Below are positions 16,903 through 26,145 of a DNA stretch of 64,000 bases, piece by piece (within the stretch, counting starts at the first letter, position 1; every line of letters starts with the position of its first letter). This DNA comes from Paenarthrobacter aurescens (GTDB taxonomy: Bacteria > Actinomycetota > Actinomycetes > Actinomycetales > Micrococcaceae). Both the position numbers and the translations under genes were made by a program. A model generated the notes under the pieces. That model was not told where the DNA came from and ran no database searches. It saw only the letters and a program-made list of their open reading frames with translations. Where the stretch lies: assembly GCF_025421775.1 (NCBI RefSeq), contig NZ_JAOEFX010000006.1, positions 1 through 64,000 of the forward strand. The letters are read 5' to 3'.

Positions 16903-17637
16903 ATGTCGCCAACGAGCGAGCGTCGCAAATACGCCATTGCAGCCACTGCCATCAAATTGTTCATCGACCGCGGGTATGACGCCGTCACGGCCGAAGAGAT
17001 TGCAGCGGAGGCCGGCATCGCGGCACGCACGTTCTTCCGTTACTTCCCCACCAAAGAGCAGGCCGCTTTCCCCGACCATGAGGAACGTGTCCAGAGGTTC
17101 AAGGGGGCATTGGCGGCACATGCGCTCAGCACCGACCCGATTGAGGCCGCCATCGACGTGAGCCTGGCATCCGCGCACGAGTATTTCGAACAGCCGGAGC
17201 TATACCGGCCACGGTACCGGCTGGTCCATACCGAACCGGCCTTGCGTGATCACGAACGTATTGCCGACCGTGCGTACGAGCTGGCCCTCGAGGAGTTTCT
17301 CGTCGGCCAGCTCGGCCACCCGGACAGCAGCGGCCAGGAAAGCCAGTCGGAGACGGAGCTTGCCGCCCGCATTTTCGCAGCGGGTTTGGTGGCGGCCGTG
17401 GACAGTGTTTTGGACACGTGGGCTTTCCAGGAAAACGTCGATCTTCCAGCGCTGCTGGACCGGGCAAGGGTTCTTGTCCGCCGGTCCGCACACGCTCTTT
17501 TCGCGACGGCCCAGCACGGTTCCTCCACAGGGGAAGAGGACCCCAGCCAGGGGCTGGTGCTGGTCATCTCTGAGGACCACGAACTGAAGCAGCAAATTAC
17601 GGCCCTTGTCACCCGGCACCGGTCGCAAGAGAAATGA
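16903..17637 (+). CDS. TetR-family transcriptional regulator
   Basis: 244 residues. The N-terminal helix-turn-helix (about 8-55: IAATAIKLFIDRGYDAVTAE, EAGIAARTFFRYFPTKEQ) is typical TetR, followed by a helical ligand domain with a conserved MftR-like RYRLVHTEPALRDHE segment. GGGAGG precedes the ATG. It lies inside the amine operon between the oxidase and the CoA ligase, so it probably represses the cluster and is released by the amine or an acyl-CoA product (inference). Inverted repeats at 13238-13277 are a candidate site. Confidence 0.9.
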   Translation: MSPTSERRKYAIAATAIKLFIDRGYDAVTAEEIAAEAGIAARTFFRYFPTKEQAAFPDHEERVQRFKGALAAHALSTDPIEAAIDVSLASAHEYFEQPELYRPRYRLVHTEPALRDHERIADRAYELALEEFLVGQLGHPDSSGQESQSETELAARIFAAGLVAAVDSVLDTWAFQENVDLPALLDRARVLVRRSAHALFATAQHGSSTGEEDPSQGLVLVISEDHELKQQITALVTRHRSQEK

Positions 17638-17694
17638 CACCAGCGGCAGGCTCGCTCCCCAGGCCTCCGCGCCTTAACGCCATCAGGAGCAACA

Positions 17695-19038
17695 ATGCAA
17701 GCAACCGCCACCACGACGGAAACCGCGGGCCTCGACCGCCGCCAGGTCCGTCACCTCCAGGAAGAACGGCTCCGGGTCCAACTCGAATACGTTCAACAGC
17801 ACTCAACGTTTTACCGGCAAAAGTTTGCCGACGCCGGCATCGACTTCCCAGCGATCCGTTCAATCGCAGACCTGGCGGCTCTTCCCTTCACGGAAAAGTC
17901 TGAACTACGGGAAAGCCAGCTAACAACCCCTCCGTTGGGCGACCACGCGGCCGCGGCACTGAGGGATGTGGTGAGAGTCCACGCGTCCAGCGGAACCACT
18001 GGTCGGCCGAGCTACGTTGGCGTCACGGCAAAAGACGCAGACGCCTGGGCCGAGGTCGCAGCCCGTATCTACCGCTGCCAGGGCGTCACCGAAGACGACG
18101 TGGTGATTCATGGCTTGGCGTTGGGCTTCTTCGTTGGCGGATTGCCGCTCGCCGAAGGAGTGCAGCGTACAGGGGCGACGTTCGTCCCCGTTGGAATTGG
18201 TGCTACAGACCGCTTGGTACAGAGTGCACGGGATCTGGGCGCAACCGTCCTCTCCTGTACACCGTCTTTCGCGCGCTACCTCATCGATTACATGCGAAAC
18301 CGGTTGGGGGAAGACCCCCGGACCCTGGGATTCCGGCGAATTTTGGTCGGGGCCGAACCTGGCGGATCCATTCCGTCGGTCCGCCAGGAGATCGAGTCGG
18401 CTTTCCGGGCGGAGGTCTACGAGAGCGTTGGCAACGCCGATGTCCTGCCCGTTTACTCGGCTATGTGCGGGGAATTTGACGGGAACCACCTGCTCGCCGA
18501 AGACCACGTCATTTTCGAACTGATCGATCCTGATACAGGGAACGTCATGGACTGGGTAGACGGCGCCGAGGGTGAGCTGGTGACAACGCATCTTGCGCGA
18601 CAATGCGTGCCCTTGATCCGTTTCCGCACGCGGGACCGCGTACGCGTCAGGGCCGGTTTGTGCCCCTGCGGCCGGCAGTCTCCCCGCATCACCTGCATTG
18701 GGCGAACCGACGACCTCCTCATCGTCAATGGTGTGAACGTCTGGCCGTCAGCCATCAGCGACGTCGTAGCCTCCATGTCGCCGCGGACAACAGGTGTCTT
18801 TGAGATTCTGCTGAGCCAGACACCGCCCCTGGTCGAGCCACCCGTGCATCTCCGCGTTGAGCACGGCGGGACCGAAGATCCGGGCTCGCTCAAGACGGAC
18901 CTTGAGCGGGAGCTGCGTGATCGGTTGATTGCCCGCTGCGAGGTTGAGCTGGTTCCACGTGGCACCCTGGAACGTTCAGAAGGCAAAACGCGCCTGATCC
19001 GGGTGCAGGCCGCCACGGACACAGGGGAACGCGCATGA
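17695..19038 (+). CDS. PaaK-like AMP-dependent acyl-CoA ligase
   Basis: 447 residues resembling phenylacetate-CoA ligase. The ATP/AMP motif is VHASSGTTGRPSYVG (about 100-114), followed by GAEPGGSIP, ESVGNADVLP and the C-terminal GRTDDLLIVNGVNVWPSAI. These enzymes activate aryl-acetates or other aryl acids to CoA thioesters via an adenylate. AGGAG stands before the ATG. The stop overlaps the thiolase start (ATGA). It would activate the acid made by the aldehyde dehydrogenase. No phenylacetyl-CoA epoxidase genes are present, so the classic paa route is not encoded here. Confidence 0.88.
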   Translation: MQATATTTETAGLDRRQVRHLQEERLRVQLEYVQQHSTFYRQKFADAGIDFPAIRSIADLAALPFTEKSELRESQLTTPPLGDHAAAALRDVVRVHASSGTTGRPSYVGVTAKDADAWAEVAARIYRCQGVTEDDVVIHGLALGFFVGGLPLAEGVQRTGATFVPVGIGATDRLVQSARDLGATVLSCTPSFARYLIDYMRNRLGEDPRTLGFRRILVGAEPGGSIPSVRQEIESAFRAEVYESVGNADVLPVYSAMCGEFDGNHLLAEDHVIFELIDPDTGNVMDWVDGAEGELVTTHLARQCVPLIRFRTRDRVRVRAGLCPCGRQSPRITCIGRTDDLLIVNGVNVWPSAISDVVASMSPRTTGVFEILLSQTPPLVEPPVHLRVEHGGTEDPGSLKTDLERELRDRLIARCEVELVPRGTLERSEGKTRLIRVQAATDTGERA

Positions 19039-20225
19039 GGTTCGAACGCGCATTTATCCCCTTGGGGGCTGCCTGGTCCACACCGTTCAGCCGTTGGCAG
19101 GGCAGCCTGGCATCTCTGTCCAGCCTGGATGTTGCTGCCGATGTGACCAGGCGGGCGCTCGCCGACCGTGGAGTGGATCCCGCTTCGCTCACCAACATCG
19201 CGCTGGGTATGACAATTCCTCAGCCTGAGGCCTTTTACGCGACACCGAGCTTGGCGTACCGGATCGGAGCCCCCACCTTGGGCGGCCCCATGATTGCACA
19301 AGCCTGCGCCACCTCGGCCGCCGTCCTCTCCCACGCCGCGCAAACTGTCGAAGGCAGCAATGAGGACGAACTCGTGCTGGCGGTCACCGCAGACCGCACC
19401 AGCAATGGTCCCCATCTGGTGTACCCCACGGGGGCCGGCCGTGTTCAGTCCGAGGACTGGGTGCTCGACAACTTTGCACGCGATCCGCTTACCGGGAAAC
19501 CGATGGTTGAGACCGCGGAGCGGGTTGCCCGCGAAGCAGGATTCTCCAGGGCGCAGCTTGACGACATGACCCTGCTTCGTTCCGGGCAGTACCAGCGGGC
19601 CCTTGCTGGGGACCGGGCATTTCAGCGTCGCTACTTCGTCCCGGTCGAAGTCCCCGGACCGCGTGGAACCGTCCGGGTGGTTGACGCGGACGAGGGTGTC
19701 CGGGAGTCCACAAAGGAGGGTTTGGCTGCCTTGGCGCCGACGGTGCTTGGTGGTGTGGTGACCGCCGGATCCCAGACCCATCCAGCCGACGGTGCGGCCG
19801 GGATGTTGGTCACCACCCGGCCCCGTGCCTTGTCGCTGAGCAATCACGGCGTTGCCCAAATACTCTCGGTGGGCACAGGACGAGCCGAACTCGGGGCAAT
19901 GCCAAAGGCGCCGGTTCTTGCGGCTGGACACGCCCTCCGGGACGCCGGCGTTGAACCGGGCGCTCTTGATGTGGTCACAACCCACAATCCTTTCGTCGTC
20001 AACGATCTGTGGCTTTGCCGTGAGCTTGGCCTGGATCCGGAGGTGCTCAATCCTTACGGGTCGAGCTTGATCTACGGCCACCCCCAGGCGCCCACGGGCA
20101 TGCGGGCCATGGCCGAACTGATCGAAGCGCTGACTTTGCGCGGCGGTGGCACGGGTCTGTTCACAGGCTGCGCCGCCGGGGACAGCGCGGTAGCTGTGGT
20201 CCTTCGGGTGGAACTGGCCTCCTGA
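19035..20225 (+). CDS. Thiolase family protein (acetyl-CoA acyltransferase-like)
   Basis: 396 residues with the three thiolase landmarks: nucleophilic Cys in AQACATSAAV (about residue 92), the His in IYGHPQAPTGMR, and the C-terminal Cys in GLFTGCAAGDSAVAVV. It should cleave a beta-ketoacyl-CoA with CoA, or act in reverse. It is translationally coupled to the CoA ligase and overlaps the hydrolase start by one base (TGATG). No enoyl-CoA hydratase or hydroxyacyl-CoA dehydrogenase lies nearby, which suggests that the ligase product is already a beta-keto acid or that other enzymes are shared. Confidence 0.88.
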   Translation: MRFERAFIPLGAAWSTPFSRWQGSLASLSSLDVAADVTRRALADRGVDPASLTNIALGMTIPQPEAFYATPSLAYRIGAPTLGGPMIAQACATSAAVLSHAAQTVEGSNEDELVLAVTADRTSNGPHLVYPTGAGRVQSEDWVLDNFARDPLTGKPMVETAERVAREAGFSRAQLDDMTLLRSGQYQRALAGDRAFQRRYFVPVEVPGPRGTVRVVDADEGVRESTKEGLAALAPTVLGGVVTAGSQTHPADGAAGMLVTTRPRALSLSNHGVAQILSVGTGRAELGAMPKAPVLAAGHALRDAGVEPGALDVVTTHNPFVVNDLWLCRELGLDPEVLNPYGSSLIYGHPQAPTGMRAMAELIEALTLRGGGTGLFTGCAAGDSAVAVVLRVELAS

Positions 20226-21019
20226 TGCCTGCCTATGACCCGCCGGACAGTCTGCTGGACAGTTGGTTCGCCGACCTCGAAAAGTGGGACAGGGAGAGTA
20301 TCGATGGAGCCACGGTTTCCGTGCGGACTGTGCATTATGGCGATCACCAGGACCAGGTGGCCGACGTATGGCAGCCCGTCGGTAACGCAACGGGCCGTGT
20401 GGTGGTGAGCATCCACGGAGGATTCTTCGCCGAAGAATACAAGCGGGAAATACATACCCCACTTTCGAGGGCCCTCGCCTGCCGGGGATTCACTGTGTGG
20501 AATGTGGAGTACCGGCGTGCGGCCCCTGGCCACGGCGGCTTCAGGGAAACCACCGATGACATCCGCAGGGCGGTCACCTTCGCTGCAGCGTCTGAATCCA
20601 GCAGGGTTGCTCTGGTGGGCCACTCTGCCGGTGGGTACCTCGCAGAGTGGGCTTCGGCCCTGGAACCGGTGGACCTCGTGGTCACTCTGGCCGCAGTCAC
20701 GGACCTTGAGGATTCCGCACGTTCGGGTGACGACGACGGCGCAGTTTCCACCTGGCTCCGCGCGTCACCCGACCACAGCCCGGAGATCTACAAGGCGTCA
20801 CGTCTGCGACGTAAGTGGCCAACAGGAGCACGTCATGTGATGCTTCACGGCACCCATGACCAGACCGTGCCCGCCACTCAAAGTCGCCGATACGCCGCTG
20901 CCGCCTTGACCGCAGGTGAAGACGTCACTCTGACGGTACTCGCCGAAACCGGCCACTACGCATTCATTGACCCCCGACAACCAGCCTTCCAGTGCGTTGT
21001 TCACGCACTGGCGCCCTGA
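20225..21019 (+). CDS. Alpha/beta hydrolase (BD-FAE / kynurenine formamidase-like)
   Basis: 264 residues with oxyanion motif IHGGFFAEEY near residue 64, nucleophile S134 in GHSAGGYLAEW, an Asp in GTHDQTVPA and His in ETGHYAFID. The HGG plus GHSAGG arrangement is seen in BD-FAE esterases and kynurenine formamidases, so an ester or N-formyl amide is a likely substrate type; this cannot be decided from sequence. Its ATG shares a base with the thiolase stop, so the two are coupled. It probably removes a protecting acyl or formyl group from an operon substrate. Confidence 0.8.
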   Translation: MPAYDPPDSLLDSWFADLEKWDRESIDGATVSVRTVHYGDHQDQVADVWQPVGNATGRVVVSIHGGFFAEEYKREIHTPLSRALACRGFTVWNVEYRRAAPGHGGFRETTDDIRRAVTFAAASESSRVALVGHSAGGYLAEWASALEPVDLVVTLAAVTDLEDSARSGDDDGAVSTWLRASPDHSPEIYKASRLRRKWPTGARHVMLHGTHDQTVPATQSRRYAAAALTAGEDVTLTVLAETGHYAFIDPRQPAFQCVVHALAP

Positions 21020-21091
21020 CTTCCCCTCCCCAGACCGGAAACTGCTCATCGCCACCAATGACGGTGGTCATCTGAGAGAAAGTAGAAAACC

Positions 21092-22537
21092 ATGTCCAAT
21101 GAAGAACTCCCAGAGCGACGAAATTCCACGCTGACCGACCCAGGGGGCCCTGCGCTCACCCGAAATCGTTTGGGAACACTGTCGATTGCCAGTCTGGTGG
21201 TGTCAGCTGTTGCCCCCGTGTCCGTCATGGCCGCGGCCACTCCGGTGATCTTTGCCGTGCACGGCCCGGCCACTCCGGCCAGCTACCTGATTGCCGGACT
21301 TCTGTTCGCTGTCTTCTCCGTGGGCTACGTTGCGATGAGCAGGCACATGGTGAACGCCGGCGGTTTCGTGGCATACGTCGCCAGGGCCATGGGCCCCACG
21401 GCCGGCACGGCGACAGCCGCCGTCACCTTGCTGTTTTATCTGGCAGCCCTGGTTGCCTTCTATGCAATCGCCGGGGTGGTGGCGGCTGGAACCTTCGGGC
21501 TGGACATCAACGCGTATTGGGTCACGTTCGCCGGCATCGCGGTCGTCGGAGTTCTTGGCTATCTAGGTGTCTCGGTGAACGTCAAGCTCCTGGTGATGCT
21601 GCTCGCTGTTGAGGTTGCGGCATTGGGGGTTGTTGCCGTTGCCCTCCTGATTCAAGGTGGGCCGCAGGGTTATTCCCTGGCGGGCTTTGATCCAGCCGTG
21701 GTCATCGGTCCTGGCTTCGGAGTAGCCCTCCTGCTGTCCATGACCTGCTACAGCGGGCTGGAGGCAACCGTGGTCTTCTCGGAGGAAGCCCGGGACCCCC
21801 GCCGCACTATCCGGCGTGCGGTCTACGTCTCGCTGGGCTTCGTCACTGGCTTCTACGCGGTGACAAGCTGGTTGATCACCGTCCACGTCGGCCCAGACGC
21901 TGTGCAGTCAATGGCCGCCGAAGATCCCGCTGGATTCTTCTTCGCCGTCACGGAAAGTGCCATGGGGCCTGGGTTTACCCGCTTCCTGGAAATTCTGGTG
22001 GCCACAAGTTTCCTGGCCCTCTTCATCGGCTTCCAGAGCATGATTTCACGTTACGTCTTCGCCCTTGCCCGGGCAGGGGCGCTGCCCCGGAGACTGGGAG
22101 CTACCAAGGGCGGCAACGGCAACCCGGCAGCTGCGTCCTTGGCGGTGACGGGCACCATTGCTGTTGTGATGCTCGCCTTTACGCTGGCGGGAGCGGATCC
22201 TGTGGCCGTTACCTACAGTTGGCTGGTGGGCTTGGGCACGGTGGGTCTGCTGGCTGTCCTTTCTCTGGTCAGCGTCTCTATCCTCATCTTCTTTTCACGG
22301 CATGAAGCCTCCGGAAATGTGTGGGCGACGCGGGTCGCTCCTGCCGTTGCCGCGCTCGGAATGGTCTGTGTCCTGGTCCTGGCGATCCAGAACTACCAGT
22401 TCCTGGGAGCAGCGGATGAGACCGCGCGTTTGCTGCTTTTGCTGATTCCGGTGGCCGCTGCCGCCGGTTGGGCGTACGCCGCGTATCGCCGGCGCAAGGG
22501 GCTGGTTCTCGATTACGCCACGGACCTGGGCGGCTGA
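21092..22537 (+). CDS. APC-superfamily amino acid/amine permease
   Basis: 481 residues with about twelve membrane helices. The first helix region NRLGTLSIASLVVSAVAPVS has the APC unwound-helix character, and TCYSGLEATVVFSEEARDPRRTIRRAVY is a typical loop and helix 6-7 motif (F-x-G-x-E-like). It is related to ethanolamine/amino acid permeases and presumably imports the amine used by this operon. GAGAGAAAG precedes the ATG. A 72-bp gap separates it from the hydrolase gene. Confidence 0.88.
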   Translation: MSNEELPERRNSTLTDPGGPALTRNRLGTLSIASLVVSAVAPVSVMAAATPVIFAVHGPATPASYLIAGLLFAVFSVGYVAMSRHMVNAGGFVAYVARAMGPTAGTATAAVTLLFYLAALVAFYAIAGVVAAGTFGLDINAYWVTFAGIAVVGVLGYLGVSVNVKLLVMLLAVEVAALGVVAVALLIQGGPQGYSLAGFDPAVVIGPGFGVALLLSMTCYSGLEATVVFSEEARDPRRTIRRAVYVSLGFVTGFYAVTSWLITVHVGPDAVQSMAAEDPAGFFFAVTESAMGPGFTRFLEILVATSFLALFIGFQSMISRYVFALARAGALPRRLGATKGGNGNPAAASLAVTGTIAVVMLAFTLAGADPVAVTYSWLVGLGTVGLLAVLSLVSVSILIFFSRHEASGNVWATRVAPAVAALGMVCVLVLAIQNYQFLGAADETARLLLLLIPVAAAAGWAYAAYRRRKGLVLDYATDLGG

Positions 22538-22540
22538 TTC

Positions 22541-22939
22541 ATGGAACAGCTCCTGTCAAAGGCAACGGCCGCAGCGGCGTGCGCCGGAATCGCAGCCCAC
22601 GTCGCTATGGTTTCGTCCGGGGGCTGGATGATGGCCATGGGGCTCTGCATGGCTCTGGTTTGCATCCCCTGCGCCTGGACCATGTGGCGCGCCCCCTCGC
22701 TGCGTACGGCCAGGATGCTTGTGGGCATGTCATTGGCAATGGCGGTCCTGCACGCGGTGCTCATCATGGGTGTTGCTGCTCCCGTGAACCACGTGCACGG
22801 CGTCGTGCCTTTGACGGACGTGGCCGCGGCCCATTCCTCGCATGTGGCCCCGGCTTTGGCAGTTATCGTTGCGGACTTCGTCACGGCCTGGCTTGCGGCG
22901 GCCTGGCTTCGGAGGGCTGTATCCATGCAGCAACCATGA
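22541..22939 (+). CDS. Small four-helix membrane protein of unknown function
   Basis: 132 residues with about four hydrophobic segments (10-30, 32-50, 58-78, 95-120) and a His-containing loop VNHVHGVVPLTDVAAAHSSH, which could bind metal. It starts 3 bp after the permease stop and ends 3 bp before the convergent LysR gene. It resembles the small protein at 38647-39105 in size and layout (short loops, one His-rich extracytoplasmic loop), but I cannot name the family. Confidence 0.7.
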   Translation: MEQLLSKATAAAACAGIAAHVAMVSSGGWMMAMGLCMALVCIPCAWTMWRAPSLRTARMLVGMSLAMAVLHAVLIMGVAAPVNHVHGVVPLTDVAAAHSSHVAPALAVIVADFVTAWLAAAWLRRAVSMQQP

Positions 22940-22942
22940 ACG

Positions 22943-23845
22943 TCATTTGGCCCAGGTGCCCAGCAGCTCTTCCCGCCGGTTCTCCGTTTCCTCGCGTAAA
23001 GCCTGCACGACGGCGGCTACCGCGGGGCGGCGCATGGAGTCCGGGCGGAGGACCATCCAGTAGGGGAGAAGCTCGGCGAAGTCCGAGGGCAGCAACCGCA
23101 CCAGGTCTGCGTGCCGATCCGCCATGAAGCAGGGGAGGAATCCCACGCCGGCGCCTGCCCGCGTCGCTTCAACATGGACAAAAACGTTGGTGGAACTCAG
23201 GCCATCGCGCATGGTGGGGACCAGCCTGCGGGGAGCATCCAAGTCATCCACTTGCAGCATTGAGTCCACGAAATACACCAGCTGGTGCTGCGTCAGTTCC
23301 TCAATGCTGGAGGGCGTCCCGTTGTCCGCAAGGTAGGTGCGCGAGGCGTACATTCCCAACCGGTACTCGCCCAGCCGGACCGCCTCCGCACGGTGCACCT
23401 GCGGTGTTCCCACCACCACCTCGATGTCCAAACCGGACCGTTGCTGGAGCGCCCGGCGCGTCACCGTCACGATTTCCACACTCAGCCCAGGGTGCTCCCT
23501 TCGCAAGCGCGCCACAGCTGGGGCCGCGATATAGGCACTGAAGCCATCGGTCGCGGTCATGCGTACGACGCCGGTAATGGGGTCGGGCGCGCGGTCGGAC
23601 GGTCCCAGCGCGCCCACCGCAGCCTCAATCCGTTCTGCGACCAGAACGGCATCCGCACCCAGCTCGGTCACCTCCCATCCGCCCGCGGCACGCGCGAGGA
23701 TCCTGCCGCCCAGCGCCTTCTCCAGCGCCGCTATCCTGCGCGAAACAGTGGTGTGGTTGAGCCCCAGGGCTTGGGCCGCCGTCGTAAATTTTCCTGAACG
23801 TGAGACGGCGAGGAAGATGAGGAGGTCGTCCGGGTTCGGCTTCAT
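22943..23845 (-). CDS. LysR-family transcriptional regulator
   Basis: 300 residues starting at ATG 23845 (MKPNPDDLLIFLAV). The N-terminal helix-turn-helix covers about 1-60 (SRSGKFTTAAQALGLNHTTVSRRIAALEKALG), and the rest is the LysR effector domain with TDGFSAYIAAP and GVGFLPCFMADR. A TTG 63 bp upstream would add an unlikely Cys-rich leader. It is divergent from the MFS importer gene across about 137 bp and probably activates it with its 3-hydroxybutyrate-type effector (inference). Confidence 0.9.
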   Translation of the reverse strand: MKPNPDDLLIFLAVSRSGKFTTAAQALGLNHTTVSRRIAALEKALGGRILARAAGGWEVTELGADAVLVAERIEAAVGALGPSDRAPDPITGVVRMTATDGFSAYIAAPAVARLRREHPGLSVEIVTVTRRALQQRSGLDIEVVVGTPQVHRAEAVRLGEYRLGMYASRTYLADNGTPSSIEELTQHQLVYFVDSMLQVDDLDAPRRLVPTMRDGLSSTNVFVHVEATRAGAGVGFLPCFMADRHADLVRLLPSDFAELLPYWMVLRPDSMRRPAVAAVVQALREETENRREELLGTWAK

Positions 23846-23982
23846 ATCTGCAATTTTGCACACATAGGGTGCCTCTTTGGTCATTGAGAGACAACAAATC
23901 TGCGGCAATACTCAGTGGAGCATTTCGTGTTGTGGATCACATCACGTTCAAAAGGGTCAAAGAGGACACTGAGGAGATGGAT

Positions 23983-25371
23983 ATGAGCGTAGAGCAGCGC
24001 TCCGCATCAAGAGCAGGGAAAGGGGCCGGCGAAGGCTCCGGACTCAAGAAGATCGTCGCGGCCTCGATGGTGGGCACCGTGGTGGAGTGGTACGAGTTCT
24101 TCCTGTACGCCACGGCAGCCACGTTGGTTTTCGGCAAGTACTTCTTCCCGAGCACCGGCAATGAACTGGACGGCATCATCCAGGCTTTCATCACCTATGC
24201 CGTCGGATTCGTTGCCCGCCCTCTCGGTGGCATCGTGTTCGGCCAGATCGGCGACAAGCTGGGCCGCAAGCCCACCCTGCAGCTGACCATCGTGATCGTG
24301 GGCGTCTCCACTTTCCTGATGGGTTGCCTCCCGGGTTTCATGGACATCGGATACTGGGCACCGGCCATGCTGGTGGCGCTCCGCTTCATCCAGGGCTTCG
24401 CGCTGGGCGGCGAATGGGGCGGCGCCGTGCTGCTCGTGGCTGAGCACAGCCCCAACAAGTCCCGCGGTTTCTGGTCATCGTGGCCACAGGCCGCAGTGCC
24501 GGTGGGTAACCTCCTGGCCACGCTGGTCCTGTTCGTCATGTCCACCACCCTCAGCAGCGAAGCCTTCCTCGGCTGGGGCTGGCGTGTCGCATTCTGGCTC
24601 TCCGCAGTGATCGTGTTCGTTGGCTACTACATCCGCACCCACGTCACCGAAGCCCCGATCTTCCTTGAAGCCAAGGCGCAGGTGGAGGAGTCCAAGGCCA
24701 TCAGCTACGGCGTGGGCGAGGTCATCCGCAAGTACCCCAAGGGCATCCTGCAGGCCATGGGCCTCCGCTTCGCAGAGAACATCATGTACTACCTCGTGGT
24801 GAGCTTCGCGATCGTCTACCTCAAGAGCGTTCACAAGTACGACACCTCCTCGCTCCTGCTGGCCCTGCTGATCGCCCACGTCATCCACTTCCTGGTCATC
24901 CCGCAGGTGGGACGCCTGGTGGATTCGTGGGGACGCAAGCCCGTGTATCTTGTGGGCGCGATCACCGGCGCAACCTGGCCGTTCTTCGCCTTCCCCATGT
25001 TCGATACCAAAAACGCCGTGGTGATTGTGCTCGCCGTAACCATCGGCCTCTGCCTGCACGCCTTCATGTATGCCGGGCAGCCGGCCATCATGTCCGAGCT
25101 CTTCCCCACCCGCATGCGCTACTCCGGTGTTTCACTCGGCTCGCAGGTCACGTCGATCTTCGCCGGCTCACTTGCGCCGCTGCTGGCAACCCAGTGGCTC
25201 AAGGACACCGGATCCTGGGTTCCCACCGCCATCTATCTGGTGGTCGCTTGCGCCATCACCGTTGTCGCCGTTGTATCGCTGAAGGAGACCAAGGGCATCG
25301 CGCTGCAGGAAGTGGACGAGGCCGATGCCATCCGCCACGGGCTGACAACGTCATCTACTTCGAAAGGCTGA
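23983..25371 (+). CDS. MFS transporter, metabolite:H+ symporter (MHS) family
   Basis: 462 residues with twelve predicted helices. Signature segments are EWYEFFLYATAATLVFGKYF in helix 1, the loop 2-3 motif GQIGDKLGRKPTL, RFIQGFALGGEWGGAVLL and GRLVDSWGRKPVYL in the second half. This is the MHS group that imports carboxylates such as citrate, shikimate or ketoglutarate. I chose ATG 23983, which has GAGGAG 6 nt upstream; earlier starts lack a site. The dehydrogenase gene follows by 4 bp, so 3-hydroxybutyrate is a likely substrate. Confidence 0.9.
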   Translation: MSVEQRSASRAGKGAGEGSGLKKIVAASMVGTVVEWYEFFLYATAATLVFGKYFFPSTGNELDGIIQAFITYAVGFVARPLGGIVFGQIGDKLGRKPTLQLTIVIVGVSTFLMGCLPGFMDIGYWAPAMLVALRFIQGFALGGEWGGAVLLVAEHSPNKSRGFWSSWPQAAVPVGNLLATLVLFVMSTTLSSEAFLGWGWRVAFWLSAVIVFVGYYIRTHVTEAPIFLEAKAQVEESKAISYGVGEVIRKYPKGILQAMGLRFAENIMYYLVVSFAIVYLKSVHKYDTSSLLLALLIAHVIHFLVIPQVGRLVDSWGRKPVYLVGAITGATWPFFAFPMFDTKNAVVIVLAVTIGLCLHAFMYAGQPAIMSELFPTRMRYSGVSLGSQVTSIFAGSLAPLLATQWLKDTGSWVPTAIYLVVACAITVVAVVSLKETKGIALQEVDEADAIRHGLTTSSTSKG

Positions 25372-25375
25372 ATCC

Positions 25376-26125
25376 GTGGACAACTCCCTGAATGGACGCA
25401 AAGCTCTGGTGACCGGCGGGGCGAGTGGGATCGGGGCTGCCTGTGCCCGTGCGCTCGCCGCCCGAGGGGCGAAAGTAGTAGTGGCCGACGTCGATGCCTC
25501 CGGGGCTGCGGCCCTCGCCGATGAGCTGGGCGGCACCGCCTGGACAGTGGATCTGTTGGACGTCGACGCCCTGGCCGCGCTCAGCCTCGACTGCGACATC
25601 CTGGTCAACAACGCCGGCATCCAAAAGGTTGCGCCGATCGAGGAGTTCGAACCCGCGGAGTTCCGGCGGATCCTGGCCCTGATGCTGGAGGCACCGTTCC
25701 TCCTCATCAGGGCCGCTCTCCCGCACATGTACGCCAACGGGTTCGGCAGGATCATCAATATCTCATCGGTCCACGGTCTCCGGGCCTCCGCCTACAAGAG
25801 CGCGTACGTCTCCGCCAAGCACGGCCTTGAGGGACTCAGCAAGGTCACTGCCTTGGAGGGTGGCGAGCACGGCGTGACATCCAACTGCATCAACCCCGGG
25901 TACGTCCGCACGCCGTTGGTTGAACGGCAGATCGCCGATCAGGCCCGGCTCCACGGCATCCCCGAAGCCGAGGTCCTGGCCAAGGTGATGCTCACGGAGT
26001 CCGCGGTGAAACGGCTGGTGGAGGTGGAGGAAGTTGCGTCGTTGGCGGCCTGGATGGCCTCCGACGACGCCGGTATGGTCACCGGCGCGAGCTACACCAT
26101 GGACGGTGGCTGGTCGGCCCGGTAA
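25376..26125 (+). CDS. 3-hydroxybutyrate dehydrogenase-like short-chain dehydrogenase
   Basis: 249 residues of the classical SDR family: cofactor loop TGGASGIGAACARAL (about 14-28), NNAGIQ, and catalytic Y144-x-x-x-K148 in SAYVSAKHG, with VTGASYTMDGGW at the C-terminus. The sequence IQKVAPIEEF and the GVTSNCINPGYVRTPLVE region resemble D-beta-hydroxybutyrate dehydrogenase, which makes acetoacetate. Start is GTG 25376, close behind the importer. It converges with the amino acid permease across 20 bp. Confidence 0.85.
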   Translation: MDNSLNGRKALVTGGASGIGAACARALAARGAKVVVADVDASGAAALADELGGTAWTVDLLDVDALAALSLDCDILVNNAGIQKVAPIEEFEPAEFRRILALMLEAPFLLIRAALPHMYANGFGRIINISSVHGLRASAYKSAYVSAKHGLEGLSKVTALEGGEHGVTSNCINPGYVRTPLVERQIADQARLHGIPEAEVLAKVMLTESAVKRLVEVEEVASLAAWMASDDAGMVTGASYTMDGGWSAR

Positions 26126-26145
26126 ACACCTCCGCGGGGTGACAG

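Noticed and set aside
18453..20462. 669-residue open frame on the minus strand.
   Set aside because: Lies antisense to the CoA ligase, thiolase and hydrolase, each with intact motifs; long shadows are common at this GC content.
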